From Bacteroidales bacterium (GTDB taxonomy: Bacteria; Bacteroidota; Bacteroidia; Bacteroidales; F082), in assembly GCA_016936505.1 (NCBI GenBank), contig JAFGXS010000052.1, positions 1 to 64,000 of the forward strand: a stretch of 64,000 nt of DNA, in the 5' to 3' direction. The translations under genes and the position numbers were made by a program. A model generated the notes under the pieces. The model was not told the origin of the DNA. It searched no databases and saw only the letters and a program-made list of their open reading frames with translations. Positions 34,771 to 44,024 of the stretch are shown piece after piece (the stretch's first letter is position 1; every line of letters starts with the position of its first letter).

Positions 34771-36114
34771 ATGAAAGACATTTTGATTTTGGGCGCAGGC
34801 CTGTCCACCACCAGCTTAATTGAGTATTTGCTGGAATATTCAGAAGAATATGACTGGCATATTGTGGTAGCAGATATTGATGAAGAACTGGCCCGCAAAA
34901 AGGTAAACGGACATCCCCGCGGTAAAGCCATTACTTTTGATATTCACGACGATTTGGAAAGCTGGAGAACCATTGCCCGTGCCGACATTGTCATTTCTAT
35001 GCTGCCTGCTTTCATGCACCATTTTGTGGCCAAAAAATGTATCGACCTGCGAAAACCCATGCTGACGGCATCTTATGTTACAGATGAGATCAAGGAGTTT
35101 GATGAACTGGCTAAAAAAGCAGGAATTCCCATTTTGATGGAATTGGGTGTTGATCCGGGTATAGATCACATGTCGGCCATGACTGTGATTAATCGGATTA
35201 AGGAAATGGGAGGTGACATTTTGTCGTTTTATTCCTTTACCGGTGGTTTGGTAGCTCCTGAATGTGATAACAATCCCTGGAACTATAAACTCACCTGGAA
35301 TCCGCGCAATGTGGTCATGGCAGGTACCGGGGTTTCCAAGTTTATTCAACAGGGCAATTATAAATACATTCCTTATTTCAGGCTGTTTGATCGTATTCTG
35401 AACCGAAAGATTTTAAATCTTGGAGAGTTTGAAGCCTATGCCAACAGAGATTCATTGTCGTACCGTGAAATTTATGGTTTAAAGAATATTTCCAGTATGT
35501 ATCGCGGAACGCTTCGAAGGCCTGGCTTTACCAAAGCCTGGAATGTTTTTGTAAAGCTGGGAGCTACCGACGATACTTATACTCTGGAAGATTCTGAAAA
35601 CATGACCTACCGCGATTTTATCAATTCATTTATGCAGTATGAACCAACCGTTCCGGTAGAAATTAAATTGCAAAATTATTGCCAGAATGCTGCTGATCCT
35701 GTTGTTTTTGAGAAACTGAAATGGCTTGGTGTTTTCGATAAGCGTAAAATCGGAATAAAAAATGCTACTCCTGCTCAAATATTGCAAAAGCTGATCAGGG
35801 AGAAATGGAAACTTGATCCGGATGACAAGGATTTACTGGTGATGCAACATGAGTTCAAATACAAACTGGGTGAAGAAATTAAAATGATTGTTTCGGCAAT
35901 GGCTATTGAAGGTGAAAATCAGGAACGTACTGCAATGGCCAAAACAGTGGGACTGCCGCTGGCAATTGCAACAAAGTTACTGGCTACCGGTCAGATTAAC
36001 AAAACAGGGATACACCGGCCTATTGAAAAGGATATGTATGAACCTATACTGACAGAATTGAAAAGGTACGATATTTGTTTTAAGGAAACAGAATATCTGG
36101 TGGATCAGTCATAA
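34771..36114 (+). CDS. Saccharopine dehydrogenase (glutamate-forming type)
   Basis: This 447-residue protein matches the SDH half of bifunctional LKR/SDH and yeast Lys9-type enzymes, which split saccharopine into glutamate and 2-aminoadipate semialdehyde. It begins with a Rossmann motif ([16 protein letters not shown]), then has [53 protein letters not shown] and [13 protein letters not shown], all characteristic. With the preceding LKR gene it should form the saccharopine route of lysine breakdown. The 3' neighbour, a DjlA-like gene, begins 25 bp later. Confidence 0.9.
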   Translation: MKDILILGAGLSTTSLIEYLLEYSEEYDWHIVVADIDEELARKKVNGHPRGKAITFDIHDDLESWRTIARADIVISMLPAFMHHFVAKKCIDLRKPMLTASYVTDEIKEFDELAKKAGIPILMELGVDPGIDHMSAMTVINRIKEMGGDILSFYSFTGGLVAPECDNNPWNYKLTWNPRNVVMAGTGVSKFIQQGNYKYIPYFRLFDRILNRKILNLGEFEAYANRDSLSYREIYGLKNISSMYRGTLRRPGFTKAWNVFVKLGATDDTYTLEDSENMTYRDFINSFMQYEPTVPVEIKLQNYCQNAADPVVFEKLKWLGVFDKRKIGIKNATPAQILQKLIREKWKLDPDDKDLLVMQHEFKYKLGEEIKMIVSAMAIEGENQERTAMAKTVGLPLAIATKLLATGQINKTGIHRPIEKDMYEPILTELKRYDICFKETEYLVDQS

Positions 36115-36139
36115 TGAACCACTACTTTACAAGAAAATT

Positions 36140-37051
36140 ATGGGTTTTATTTTATTTATTATTCTAATCGGAATAGCTATTTATCTTATTTCCAAATGGC
36201 AAACTTCCGGAAATAGCAATACTTCTTCTAATCGTTCTAATCCTTATTCAGGTAACAATCAATCGCAGGATACCGGACCGTATAGCTCACAAGGCTCAAA
36301 CGGAAAACAATCTAATTTTGGTTCAGGAGGCAGTAATTATGCCCGCTGGATTGGTGGTGGACTGGGCTGGGCTTTTGGTGGTCCCATTGGTGGGATTCTC
36401 GGCTTTATGATGGGATCTATGTTTCAGAACGGAGGTGCGAACCGCATTTTCGGACAGGGTGTACCCCAGCAAACCGGAAACTTTAATGTGAGTCTTGTTG
36501 TACTGAGTGCTGCTGTAATGAAAGCCGATGGCACGGTTAAGAAGTCTGAATTGGATTATGTGAAGAAATTTTTTGTTCATAATTTCGGAACAGCTGCTGC
36601 ACAGCAGTACGTTAAAATGCTGGGTGAAATCCTGAAACAGGATTTTAATGTGAATGAAGTAGCGCAACAGGTTGGGCACTATATGGACTATGCTTCAAAG
36701 CTACAGTTATTACACTATTTATTTGGTATTGCGCAGGCAGATGGTAGTGTTTCTAAATCTGAAACCGATTTGCTGAGCATGATTTCAGCATCAATGAGTA
36801 TTCCCTCAGCTGATTTTGAGTCGTTGAAAGCTATGTTTGTAAAAAATACCGACAGTGCCTATACAATTCTTGGAATTAAACATGATGCTACGGAAGAAGA
36901 AATTAAAGCGGCTTACCGCGAAATGGCCAAGAAATATCATCCCGATAAGGTGGCGCATTTGGGTGATGATGTGAAAAAAGCAGCAGAAGAAAAATTCCAG
37001 AGTGTGAATGAAGCTTATGAAGCTATTAAAAGGGAGCGGGGAATAAAGTAA
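36140..37051 (+). CDS. DjlA-like membrane co-chaperone (TerB-like + J domain)
   Basis: This 303-residue protein has an N-terminal transmembrane helix (2-18), a Ser/Asn/Gly-rich linker, and a Gly-rich stretch ([24 protein letters not shown]). A TerB-like helical domain follows (about 115-230; [40 protein letters not shown]), and a C-terminal J domain carries His-Pro-Asp at 267-269. The architecture is that of DjlA, an inner-membrane Hsp40 that stimulates DnaK. It is convergent with smpB with 1 bp between stops. Confidence 0.9.
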   Translation: MGFILFIILIGIAIYLISKWQTSGNSNTSSNRSNPYSGNNQSQDTGPYSSQGSNGKQSNFGSGGSNYARWIGGGLGWAFGGPIGGILGFMMGSMFQNGGANRIFGQGVPQQTGNFNVSLVVLSAAVMKADGTVKKSELDYVKKFFVHNFGTAAAQQYVKMLGEILKQDFNVNEVAQQVGHYMDYASKLQLLHYLFGIAQADGSVSKSETDLLSMISASMSIPSADFESLKAMFVKNTDSAYTILGIKHDATEEEIKAAYREMAKKYHPDKVAHLGDDVKKAAEEKFQSVNEAYEAIKRERGIK

Positions 37052-37052
37052 T

Positions 37053-37508
37053 CTATTTCTTAATGTAACGGTCAATTTCCCGTTGTGTATCCTTCTTTTT
37101 AAGATCTTCCCTCTTATCGTAATAATGTTTTCCTTTTGCCAGTGCAATCTCGAGTTTGGCTAAACCTCTGTCGTTAATAAAAAGCAGGGTAGGAACCAGC
37201 GTGAGTCCTTTTTCCTTGATTTTGGTTTCCAGTTTCTTCAGTTCCTTTTTACTCAACAATAATTTGCGTTCACGCTTTGCAATGTGATTGTTGTAGGAAC
37301 CGAAACTATATTCTGCAATATGCATCCCACGTACAAACAATTCGCCGTGATCGAAATAGCAATAGGTGTCGACCAGACTGGCTTTTCCGTTACGAATCGA
37401 TTTGATTTCAGTTCCGGTAAGGACAATGCCCGCCACATAGTGCTCCAGAACGAAGTACTCAAAACTTACCCGTTTGTTTTTGATCCTTATGTCGTTTGCC
37501 GATTTCAC
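37053..37508 (-). CDS. smpB: SsrA-binding protein SmpB
   Basis: SmpB delivers tmRNA to stalled ribosomes. The 151-residue protein has the oligonucleotide-binding core: [54 protein letters not shown], and the basic tail [24 protein letters not shown] (family DKRexxkkrd). The length is normal. A TATCTTTG promoter box lies at 37537-37544. tmRNA itself is not in the window. Confidence 0.97.
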   Translation of the reverse strand: MKSANDIRIKNKRVSFEYFVLEHYVAGIVLTGTEIKSIRNGKASLVDTYCYFDHGELFVRGMHIAEYSFGSYNNHIAKRERKLLLSKKELKKLETKIKEKGLTLVPTLLFINDRGLAKLEIALAKGKHYYDKREDLKKKDTQREIDRYIKK

Positions 37509-37536
37509 TATCTATTTGCTTTTCGTAAAAGGATTG

Positions 37537-37544
37537 CAAAGATA
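37537..37544 (-). promoter_or_regulatory. -7 box TATCTTTG for smpB
   Basis: Exact TAnnTTTG on the minus strand, 28 bp before the ATG at 37508. Confidence 0.6.
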
Positions 37545-37671
37545 GTATTTAGTCAATGAATAATTTAAAATGAAGAATGAAAAACTTCAAAGTACCTTCA
37601 GTGTATGTTAATAATTCTTCAATTTTTACTTTTCGTTTTTCATTCATCTCAAACGTTAGCGGAATAATTTT

Positions 37672-37679
37672 TACCTTTG
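37672..37679 (+). promoter_or_regulatory. -7 box TACCTTTG for the homogentisate operon
   Basis: Exact TAnnTTTG element, 29 bp before the hmgA ATG at 37709. No operator-like palindrome is obvious beside it. Confidence 0.6.
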
Positions 37680-37708
37680 CTAAGAATTTTTAATTAATCT
37701 AAATAAAG

Positions 37709-38869
37709 ATGCCTTATTATCAGGTTAAAGGAAAAGTTCCAGCAAAAAGATACATCCAGTTCCGTAAAGATGATGGCAGCCTCTATGCCGAAGAAGTAGT
37801 CTCCACAGAAGGATTTTCCGATGTTTATTCCCTCGTTTATCACGAATTTGCACCTACCGGTGTTTTAAGTGTTGAGCCACCTGTTGAACTCAAAAAAGAA
37901 GCGGCTGTGGATAACAATATGCAACACCGTTCTTTTAAAGGTTTCGATGTAAAACCCGAAGATAATTATCTGGATAGCCGTAAGGTGGTTTTATTCAACG
38001 ATGATGTGGAAGTGATTCTGGCAGCTCCTCGTAAGTCTATGAAAGACTGCTTTTTCAAGAATGCATCTGCCGATGAAATGATTTTTATTCACAAGGGGAA
38101 GGGGATTTTACACACACTTTATGGTGAATTGCCTTTTCAGAATGGCGATCATGTAATGGTTCCCAAAGGGACGATTTATCAGATGGAGTTTGAGCATGAA
38201 GATAACCGTTTGTTTATTGTTGAATCGTTTCATCCCATGCGTTTCCCAAAGCGCTATGTGAACCGCGAAGGCCAGTTGCTGGAACATGCGCCTTTTTACG
38301 AAAGAGACCTAAAAACGCCGGAACTAAAAGGTCATCATACAGAAAAAGGAAGCTTTCCGGTTTATATTAAAAAACGCAACTGGTTACATAAATATGTTTA
38401 TAACAGTCATCCGTTTGATGCAGTGGGTTGGGACGGACATGTGTACCCCTACACTTTTTCGATTTACGATTTTGAACCAATTACCGGACGACTACATCAA
38501 CCACCTCCTGTGCATCAGACTTTTGAAACGCAAGCCTTTGTGGTTTGTGCTTTTGTTCCCAGGTTGTATGATTATCACCCGTTATCTATTCCGGCTCCGT
38601 ATAACCACAGCAATGTGGATTCGGATGAGGTGCTGTATTACGTTGATGGTGACTTTATGAGCCGGAATAATATTCAGAAAGGACAGATTACATTACATCC
38701 TCTGGGAATTCCACACGGACCTCATCCGGGCGCTGTAGAACGAAGTATTGGCAAAGAAAAAACAGATGAATATGCTGTTATGCTGGATACTTTCCGTCCC
38801 TTGAAGTTAACAAAAGAAGCCATGCATATTGAAGATCCGGATTATTACAAAAGCTGGCTTCACGATTAA
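37709..38869 (+). CDS. hmgA: Homogentisate 1,2-dioxygenase
   Basis: This 386-residue cupin-fold enzyme opens the ring of homogentisate with O2 to give maleylacetoacetate. Seen are the beta-barrel segment HKGKGILHTLYGELPFQNGDHVMVPKGTIYQ, ESFHPMRFPKRYVNREGQLLEHAPFYERD, and the C-terminal iron-ligand region: NHSNVDSDEVLYYV (His, Glu) and HPLGIPHGPHPGA (His). It is shorter than the human enzyme, as in many bacterial versions. It is the first gene of hmgA-hppD-fahA-flavin reductase. Confidence 0.92.
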   Translation: MPYYQVKGKVPAKRYIQFRKDDGSLYAEEVVSTEGFSDVYSLVYHEFAPTGVLSVEPPVELKKEAAVDNNMQHRSFKGFDVKPEDNYLDSRKVVLFNDDVEVILAAPRKSMKDCFFKNASADEMIFIHKGKGILHTLYGELPFQNGDHVMVPKGTIYQMEFEHEDNRLFIVESFHPMRFPKRYVNREGQLLEHAPFYERDLKTPELKGHHTEKGSFPVYIKKRNWLHKYVYNSHPFDAVGWDGHVYPYTFSIYDFEPITGRLHQPPPVHQTFETQAFVVCAFVPRLYDYHPLSIPAPYNHSNVDSDEVLYYVDGDFMSRNNIQKGQITLHPLGIPHGPHPGAVERSIGKEKTDEYAVMLDTFRPLKLTKEAMHIEDPDYYKSWLHD

Positions 38870-38925
38870 GAAAAATAAAATATTGTAACAATAAAACCGG
38901 GTTACCGGAATAAATCTAATGCACT

Positions 38926-40023
38926 ATGAACGAACAAGAGTTTCTTCCCATTTCAGGAACAGATTACGTAGAATTTTATGTTGGTAATGCCAAACAGGCT
39001 GCGCATTATTATCAGTCAGCTTTTGGTTTTCAGCCGTTGGCTTATGCGGGACTGGAAACAGGACTTACTGACAGAACCTCTTATGTTGTGCGTCAGGGTA
39101 AAATTACCTTTGTTCTTACAGCAGGGTTGCGCCCCGATTCAGAAGTTACAAAACATCAGGCCAAACACGGCGATGGCGTAAAAGCAATTGCCTTATGGGT
39201 TGATGATGCACGAAAATCTTTTGAAGAAGTAATGAGTCGTGGTGCTGTAGCCGTTGAGGAACCAACGGTTCATAAAGACAAACAGGGTGAAGTCGTTACT
39301 GCTTCCATCAAAACGTATGGAGAAACGGTTCATACATTTGTGGAACGTAAAAACTATTCAGGACCTTTTTTGCCAGGGTTTATAGCCTGGGAACCTGAAT
39401 ACAGGCCAGAAGATACCGGTTTGCTTTATGTTGATCACATTGTTGGAAACGTAGATGAAGGAGAGATGAATAAGGTAGTTGCCTTTTACCGTGATGTGAT
39501 GGGCTTTGAACAACTGGTTTCTTTTGATGATAAAGATATTTCTACCGAATACACTGCATTGATGAGTAAAGTGATGACCAATAAAAATTTTCGCATCAAG
39601 TTTCCTATTAATGAACCTGCAAGAGGTTTGAAAAGATCTCAGGTTGAGGAATTTCTTGATTTTTATATCGGACCCGGTCCGCAACACATTGCCATGGCAA
39701 CTCATGATATTGTGCACACAGTAGGAGAAATGCGCAAACGTGGTGTAGACTTCCTTTCAACTCCAAACACCTACTATGATGAAGTTTGGGATCGGGTAGG
39801 AGGTATTGACGAAGACAAAAAACTTTTGCAGGAAAACAGTATTTTGATTGACAGAGACGATGAAGGATATTTACTTCAGCTTTTCACTAAACCTGTAGAG
39901 GATCGTCCAACCTTTTTCTTTGAAATCATCGATAGAAAAGGCGCAAAATCCTTTGGAAAGGGTAATTTTAAGGCTTTATTTGAAGCCATTGAAAGAGAAC
40001 AGGAAAGAAGAGGAACGTTATAA
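38926..40023 (+). CDS. hppD: 4-hydroxyphenylpyruvate dioxygenase
   Basis: HPPD converts 4-hydroxyphenylpyruvate to homogentisate with O2 and Fe(II). The 365-residue protein has two VOC domains. The iron triad is visible: His171 (VDHIVGNV), His254 (GPQHIAMAT) and Glu333 (FFFEIIDRKG). The C-terminal signature GAKSFGKGNFKALFEAIEREQERRG is intact. It lies 56 bp after hmgA and 9 bp before fahA. Confidence 0.96.
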   Translation: MNEQEFLPISGTDYVEFYVGNAKQAAHYYQSAFGFQPLAYAGLETGLTDRTSYVVRQGKITFVLTAGLRPDSEVTKHQAKHGDGVKAIALWVDDARKSFEEVMSRGAVAVEEPTVHKDKQGEVVTASIKTYGETVHTFVERKNYSGPFLPGFIAWEPEYRPEDTGLLYVDHIVGNVDEGEMNKVVAFYRDVMGFEQLVSFDDKDISTEYTALMSKVMTNKNFRIKFPINEPARGLKRSQVEEFLDFYIGPGPQHIAMATHDIVHTVGEMRKRGVDFLSTPNTYYDEVWDRVGGIDEDKKLLQENSILIDRDDEGYLLQLFTKPVEDRPTFFFEIIDRKGAKSFGKGNFKALFEAIEREQERRGTL

Positions 40024-40032
40024 TCAGATTTT

Positions 40033-41295
40033 ATGAGTGTTTTGAAAAAATCATGGATTGCTGTTCCGGAAAACAGCGATTTTCCTTTGCAGAATATTCC
40101 GTTTGGAATTATAAAGGTTCCAGATAGTGATCCACATCCTGCAACAAGAATAGGAGATACGGTTATTGATCTTTCAGTTTTGGCTGATTTCGGCTATTTT
40201 GATTCGCTGGATATTGATAATTTAAGTCTTTTTTATACTCCTGTGTTGAATGATTTCATAGCATTAGGGAAACAGACAACAAATGCTGTTCGTTTACACC
40301 TGATGAAATTGTTTTCTGAAGAAAATCAGGATTTGGAGAACAATCTGGAAGCACGAAGCCTGGCGTTATATCCAATAGATAAAGTTGAAGTATTACTACC
40401 ACTGAACATTGGCGATTATACTGACTTTTATTCCAGTAGAGAGCATGCAACCAATGTAGGTAAGATGTTTCGTGATCCGGAAAGTGCTTTATTGCCTAAC
40501 TGGAAATACCTGCCGGTAGGTTATCACGGGAGGAGCTCTTCCATTGTTGCTTCGGGAGCCGAGATACATCGTCCCAAAGGTCAGTTAATGCCAAATGGGG
40601 CCGATCAACCCATCTTTGGCCCCAGTCGATTGTTGGATTTTGAACTGGAGATGGCTTTTGTAACAGGTAAGGAAACCAAGCTGGGAACCAGTGTTCCTGT
40701 AGAACAGGCTGAGGATTATATTTTTGGAATGGTTATTTTTAATGACTTGTCGGCACGCGATATTCAGAAATGGGAGTATGTTCCCCTGGGACCATTTCTG
40801 GCTAAAAATTTCGGTTCTGTTATTTCACCCTGGATTGTTACCATGGAAGCCTTGGAGCCTTTCAGAACACAGGGGCCGATACAGGAACCTGATGTTTTAC
40901 CTTATTTGATCGCTTCTGGAAAACGAAATTTTGATGTGCATCTGGAAGTATCAATTCAACCGGAAAATAGCTCTGAATCTGTTATTTGCCGTTCTAATTT
41001 TAAGTACATGTACTGGAATATGAGTCAACAACTGGCGCATCAAACAGTGAACGGATGCAATATCAGAGTTGGAGATATGTATGCTTCAGGAACCATTTCA
41101 GGACCTGAACCCAATTCTTTTGGTTCCATGCTGGAACTTAGTTGGGGAGGAAAGAATCTGATTCAATTATCTGATGGGGATACGAGAACTTTTCTGAAAG
41201 ACGGCGATACAGTTATTATGCGAGGTTATTGCCAAAAGGACGATTTGCGCATTGGTTTCGGTGAAAGTGTTACTAAAATTTTACCGGCGTTATAA
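40033..41295 (+). CDS. fahA: Fumarylacetoacetase
   Basis: Fumarylacetoacetase splits fumarylacetoacetate to fumarate and acetoacetate, the last step of tyrosine breakdown. The 420-residue length matches the family. An SH3-like N-terminal domain (NIPFGIIKVPDSDPHPATRIGD) is followed by the FAH fold with DYTDFYSSREHATNVGKMFRDPESALLPNWKYLPVGYHGRSSS (catalytic His and metal sites) and FGMVIFNDLSARDIQKWEYVPLGPF. No maleylacetoacetate isomerase gene is present beside it. Confidence 0.96.
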   Translation: MSVLKKSWIAVPENSDFPLQNIPFGIIKVPDSDPHPATRIGDTVIDLSVLADFGYFDSLDIDNLSLFYTPVLNDFIALGKQTTNAVRLHLMKLFSEENQDLENNLEARSLALYPIDKVEVLLPLNIGDYTDFYSSREHATNVGKMFRDPESALLPNWKYLPVGYHGRSSSIVASGAEIHRPKGQLMPNGADQPIFGPSRLLDFELEMAFVTGKETKLGTSVPVEQAEDYIFGMVIFNDLSARDIQKWEYVPLGPFLAKNFGSVISPWIVTMEALEPFRTQGPIQEPDVLPYLIASGKRNFDVHLEVSIQPENSSESVICRSNFKYMYWNMSQQLAHQTVNGCNIRVGDMYASGTISGPEPNSFGSMLELSWGGKNLIQLSDGDTRTFLKDGDTVIMRGYCQKDDLRIGFGESVTKILPAL

Positions 41296-41313
41296 ATTAA
41301 AGCTTTTGAACAC

Positions 41314-42171
41314 ATGATAGAAATTGATATTAAAGACTATCCTTTTAATAAACTTGACAAGTTGATGCTGGGTGGCGTTTCTCCCAGACCTATTGCATTG
41401 GCCAGTACAATAGATAATGACGGAAACAGAAATTTATCACCTTTCAGCTGTTTCAATACTTTTGGTGTTAACCCATCTACATTGGTTTTTTCTCCATCGC
41501 GTCGTGGTCGTGATAATACAACAAAGCATACATTTGAAAATCTGAAGGAGATTCCTGAAGTTGTAATTAATGCAGTTACCTATTCGATGGTGCAACAGGC
41601 CAGTCTTTCCAGTACGGAATATCCCAAAGGAGTTGATGAATTTGCCAAAGCAGGTTTCACACCACTGGAGTCTGTTTCAGTTCGGCCGTTCAGAGTAAAA
41701 GAATCTCCGTTTCAGATGGAGTGTCGGGTTCGAAATATTATTGAAACAAGTGGAAAACCAGGTTCTGCCAATCTTGTAATTTGTGAGGTGGTAACTTTGC
41801 ACGTTGATGAAAGCATAATGGATGAAAACGGAATAATAGATCCGCAAAAACTTGATATTGTGGGACGTTTGGGAGGAAATAATTATGTCAGAGCATCAGG
41901 AAATGCTGTTTTTCAGGTAGTAAAGCCTTTATCAACAATCGGAATTGGGGTAGACTCTTTGCCAAAATCTGTTCGGTTAAGCAAGATTCTTACCGGGAAT
42001 GATTTAGGTCAGCTGGGAAATATTGAGTACCTTCCTGTGATAGCTAACGATTTTGTTTTACCCAATGAACTGATTAACGCTTCTGAAGATAGAGTCCATC
42101 AATTTGCTCAAAAACTTATTGCAACCGGACAAGTTGAAGAAGCACTTGAGATTCTGGTTGCTTTTTCCTAG
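41314..42171 (+). CDS. Flavin reductase-like domain protein
   Basis: This 285-residue protein has an FMN-binding split-barrel (flavin reductase-like, PF01613) in its first 200 residues: MLGGVSPRPIALASTIDNDGNRNLSPFSCFNTFGVNPSTLVFSPS, FRVKESPFQMECRVRNI and NLVICEVVTLHVDE. It lies 18 bp after fahA, so it belongs to the tyrosine operon, but its role there is not established. It could reduce flavin or quinonoid by-products. Its stop overlaps the convergent membrane protein gene by 4 bp. Confidence 0.85.
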   Translation: MIEIDIKDYPFNKLDKLMLGGVSPRPIALASTIDNDGNRNLSPFSCFNTFGVNPSTLVFSPSRRGRDNTTKHTFENLKEIPEVVINAVTYSMVQQASLSSTEYPKGVDEFAKAGFTPLESVSVRPFRVKESPFQMECRVRNIIETSGKPGSANLVICEVVTLHVDESIMDENGIIDPQKLDIVGRLGGNNYVRASGNAVFQVVKPLSTIGIGVDSLPKSVRLSKILTGNDLGQLGNIEYLPVIANDFVLPNELINASEDRVHQFAQKLIATGQVEEALEILVAFS

Positions 42172-42794
42172 GTTCTTTTGACAATTAATTTTCCAATCCA
42201 AATAAATGCAGCTCCTAGTACAATAAATAACAGGAGCAGCATAACTGCGTTCACAATTACTCTTTCTATCCCTAACTGATCCATATTAACAAACGGATAC
42301 GGATAAAACCCTGAAATACTTCCACGGATCAATACCAGAAAAAAATAAACCAGGGGAAAAATAAGCCATCCCGGAATCATCTTATAACGGACGGTCTCTT
42401 TTTCTTCGTAGAAAATCCAGAAAATAATAGTCATGACGGGAATTACTGAATGTAATGTTTCATCCACAATAAATTGTAAACCTGTGGGTGACCAGAGTGG
42501 GCGAAGTACGATTTGATATACCAGCCCTACAACCGTAATATAAAGTGATACAGCTGTGAGGAAACCAGGTTTCTGATAAAAAGTTTTTTGTACGGGATTA
42601 CTAAAAGTGATGGCAGTGAAATAAACAGCTACCAGCGTATTGGTTAAAATAGTAAAGTAGCTGAAGAACCTGACGATGGTTTCAAATTCAGCTACTTTTG
42701 TATTTTGTATTAACAAAACAAACTGTGTTATAACAGTAGTCCATGCAATTATAGCGCCCAAAGAAGAATAATATTTCCGGGCATCGGTATTCAT
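42168..42794 (-). CDS. Pr6Pr-family membrane protein
   Basis: This 208-residue integral membrane protein has six predicted helices and the features of the Pr6Pr (FAR-17a/AIG1-like) family: FFSYFTILTNTLVAVYF, LRPLW, ETLHSVIPVMTIIFWIFYEEK and a late YPYPFVNMDQLG. Some eukaryotic relatives are threonine hydrolases acting on fatty acid esters of hydroxy fatty acids; bacterial function is unknown. A HAD-family lipoprotein gene lies 6 bp upstream on the same strand. Confidence 0.8.
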   Translation of the reverse strand: MNTDARKYYSSLGAIIAWTTVITQFVLLIQNTKVAEFETIVRFFSYFTILTNTLVAVYFTAITFSNPVQKTFYQKPGFLTAVSLYITVVGLVYQIVLRPLWSPTGLQFIVDETLHSVIPVMTIIFWIFYEEKETVRYKMIPGWLIFPLVYFFLVLIRGSISGFYPYPFVNMDQLGIERVIVNAVMLLLLFIVLGAAFIWIGKLIVKRT

Positions 42795-42800
42795 TTGATG

Positions 42801-43793
42801 TTACTTTTTCTCAAAAACAACCTTAAAATTATCTTTCATACTAACAGTGTTCCAATGATGTACGGCCATTGTATCTTGCCAGCCTGGCATTCCCTTACCA
42901 TGCCAGGGTTTGTATTTATATTCTCTTTGTGCATCGTCGTGGTTGAGCATAAATGAAATATTTGGCAAAGTGTTGGTAGAAGTCAGACGAAACATTCCCC
43001 AGTCTCCGGTTGTATTTCCAAAAGCAAAAACAGGAGTCTTGCCTAATTGAGTATAAATATCAACAGCCTTTCCTTCTCCATTATTTGAAGGAGTAAAGAT
43101 TTCAGGCTCCAGAATGAATTTAGTTTCTTTACCGTAAAAATATTCGGGGTTCATAGCCTGACGTGTTCCAATTAGGTGAGACCTGTCAAAACCTGTAGCC
43201 TGTGGGGCAACACTCCACATGAGTCCCTGTAATGATCCTGAAACAATGTAAACATCAAAACCATTTCTTTTCAGATAGGTGATCAGCTGAAGCATGGGAG
43301 GGTAGAAAGTTTTGATCAAAGGAACCTGATATTTACGGTTCATAGCAGTATCAATATAATTTCTGGTAAAACGAATGTAATCTTCATTACTCCAGCCCTT
43401 GTAAGCAGTTTTAATCATAGTTTGGATAGAGGGCCCCCAAACTTTGAAAACTGACGAATCATCGGGGTTCTTATTTAACTTTGAAGCATATTGATAAATA
43501 GGATCTTTAAGCAGGGAGCTGTCTTTCTGAATCTGCATATTCAGTCCCTGAACCGCACTATACATTTCAAACCAAAGCGGGGCCTCGCAAGCCAGTGTTC
43601 CGTCCATATCAAAAACAGCAATTCTGTCCTTCTGTGGAATTTTTGGAGCCTCATTTGTAACAAAATGGATGATCTTATCTTTTATTGGTGTGTTATTCCA
43701 CAAAGATAAAGGATCTTCCTGAACGTGTGTACATGAGCTTAGCAATAAGCCCATTAATAAAATAATGAACGTGAATAAAAAATGTTTTTTCAT
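42801..43793 (-). CDS. HAD-superfamily phosphatase, probable lipoprotein
   Basis: This 330-residue protein starts with a lipoprotein signal (LLLSS-Cys21). The HAD motif I is FDMDGTLACEAP (Asp62, Asp64), motif II is VYIVSGSLQG, and motif III/IV lies around FAFGNTTGDWGMF. These make a phosphohydrolase likely. A Ser in place of Gly after the lipobox is not diagnostic of sorting here. It should act at the periplasmic face of a membrane; the substrate is unknown. It is probably co-transcribed with the Pr6Pr gene. Confidence 0.82.
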   Translation of the reverse strand: MKKHFLFTFIILLMGLLLSSCTHVQEDPLSLWNNTPIKDKIIHFVTNEAPKIPQKDRIAVFDMDGTLACEAPLWFEMYSAVQGLNMQIQKDSSLLKDPIYQYASKLNKNPDDSSVFKVWGPSIQTMIKTAYKGWSNEDYIRFTRNYIDTAMNRKYQVPLIKTFYPPMLQLITYLKRNGFDVYIVSGSLQGLMWSVAPQATGFDRSHLIGTRQAMNPEYFYGKETKFILEPEIFTPSNNGEGKAVDIYTQLGKTPVFAFGNTTGDWGMFRLTSTNTLPNISFMLNHDDAQREYKYKPWHGKGMPGWQDTMAVHHWNTVSMKDNFKVVFEKK

Positions 43794-43825
43794 GTGTTTT
43801 TTTAATACTGTTTGTTTTCTATATG

Positions 43826-43855
43826 AAAAAAGGATTCGTTATTTGAATCCTTTTT
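43826..43855 (-). terminator. Terminator after the beta-barrel protein gene
   Basis: Stem AAAAAGGATTC/GAATCCTTTTT with a 7-nt loop. It lies downstream of the minus-strand gene at 44025-45302 and upstream of the HAD gene. Confidence 0.78.
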
Positions 43856-44024
43856 GAGATAAGATCAAAGATAAACAATATTTATAGCGATTAAACGATT
43901 AATAATAATTCACCCTGATGATAGAGTTATATTTTTAAAGCCTTGATTGTATTTTGCTTATACTATCAATATTTTAATAGAAGAAAAAAAATCACTAAAA
44001 GGTTTTCATACTTGATGGTCATCT

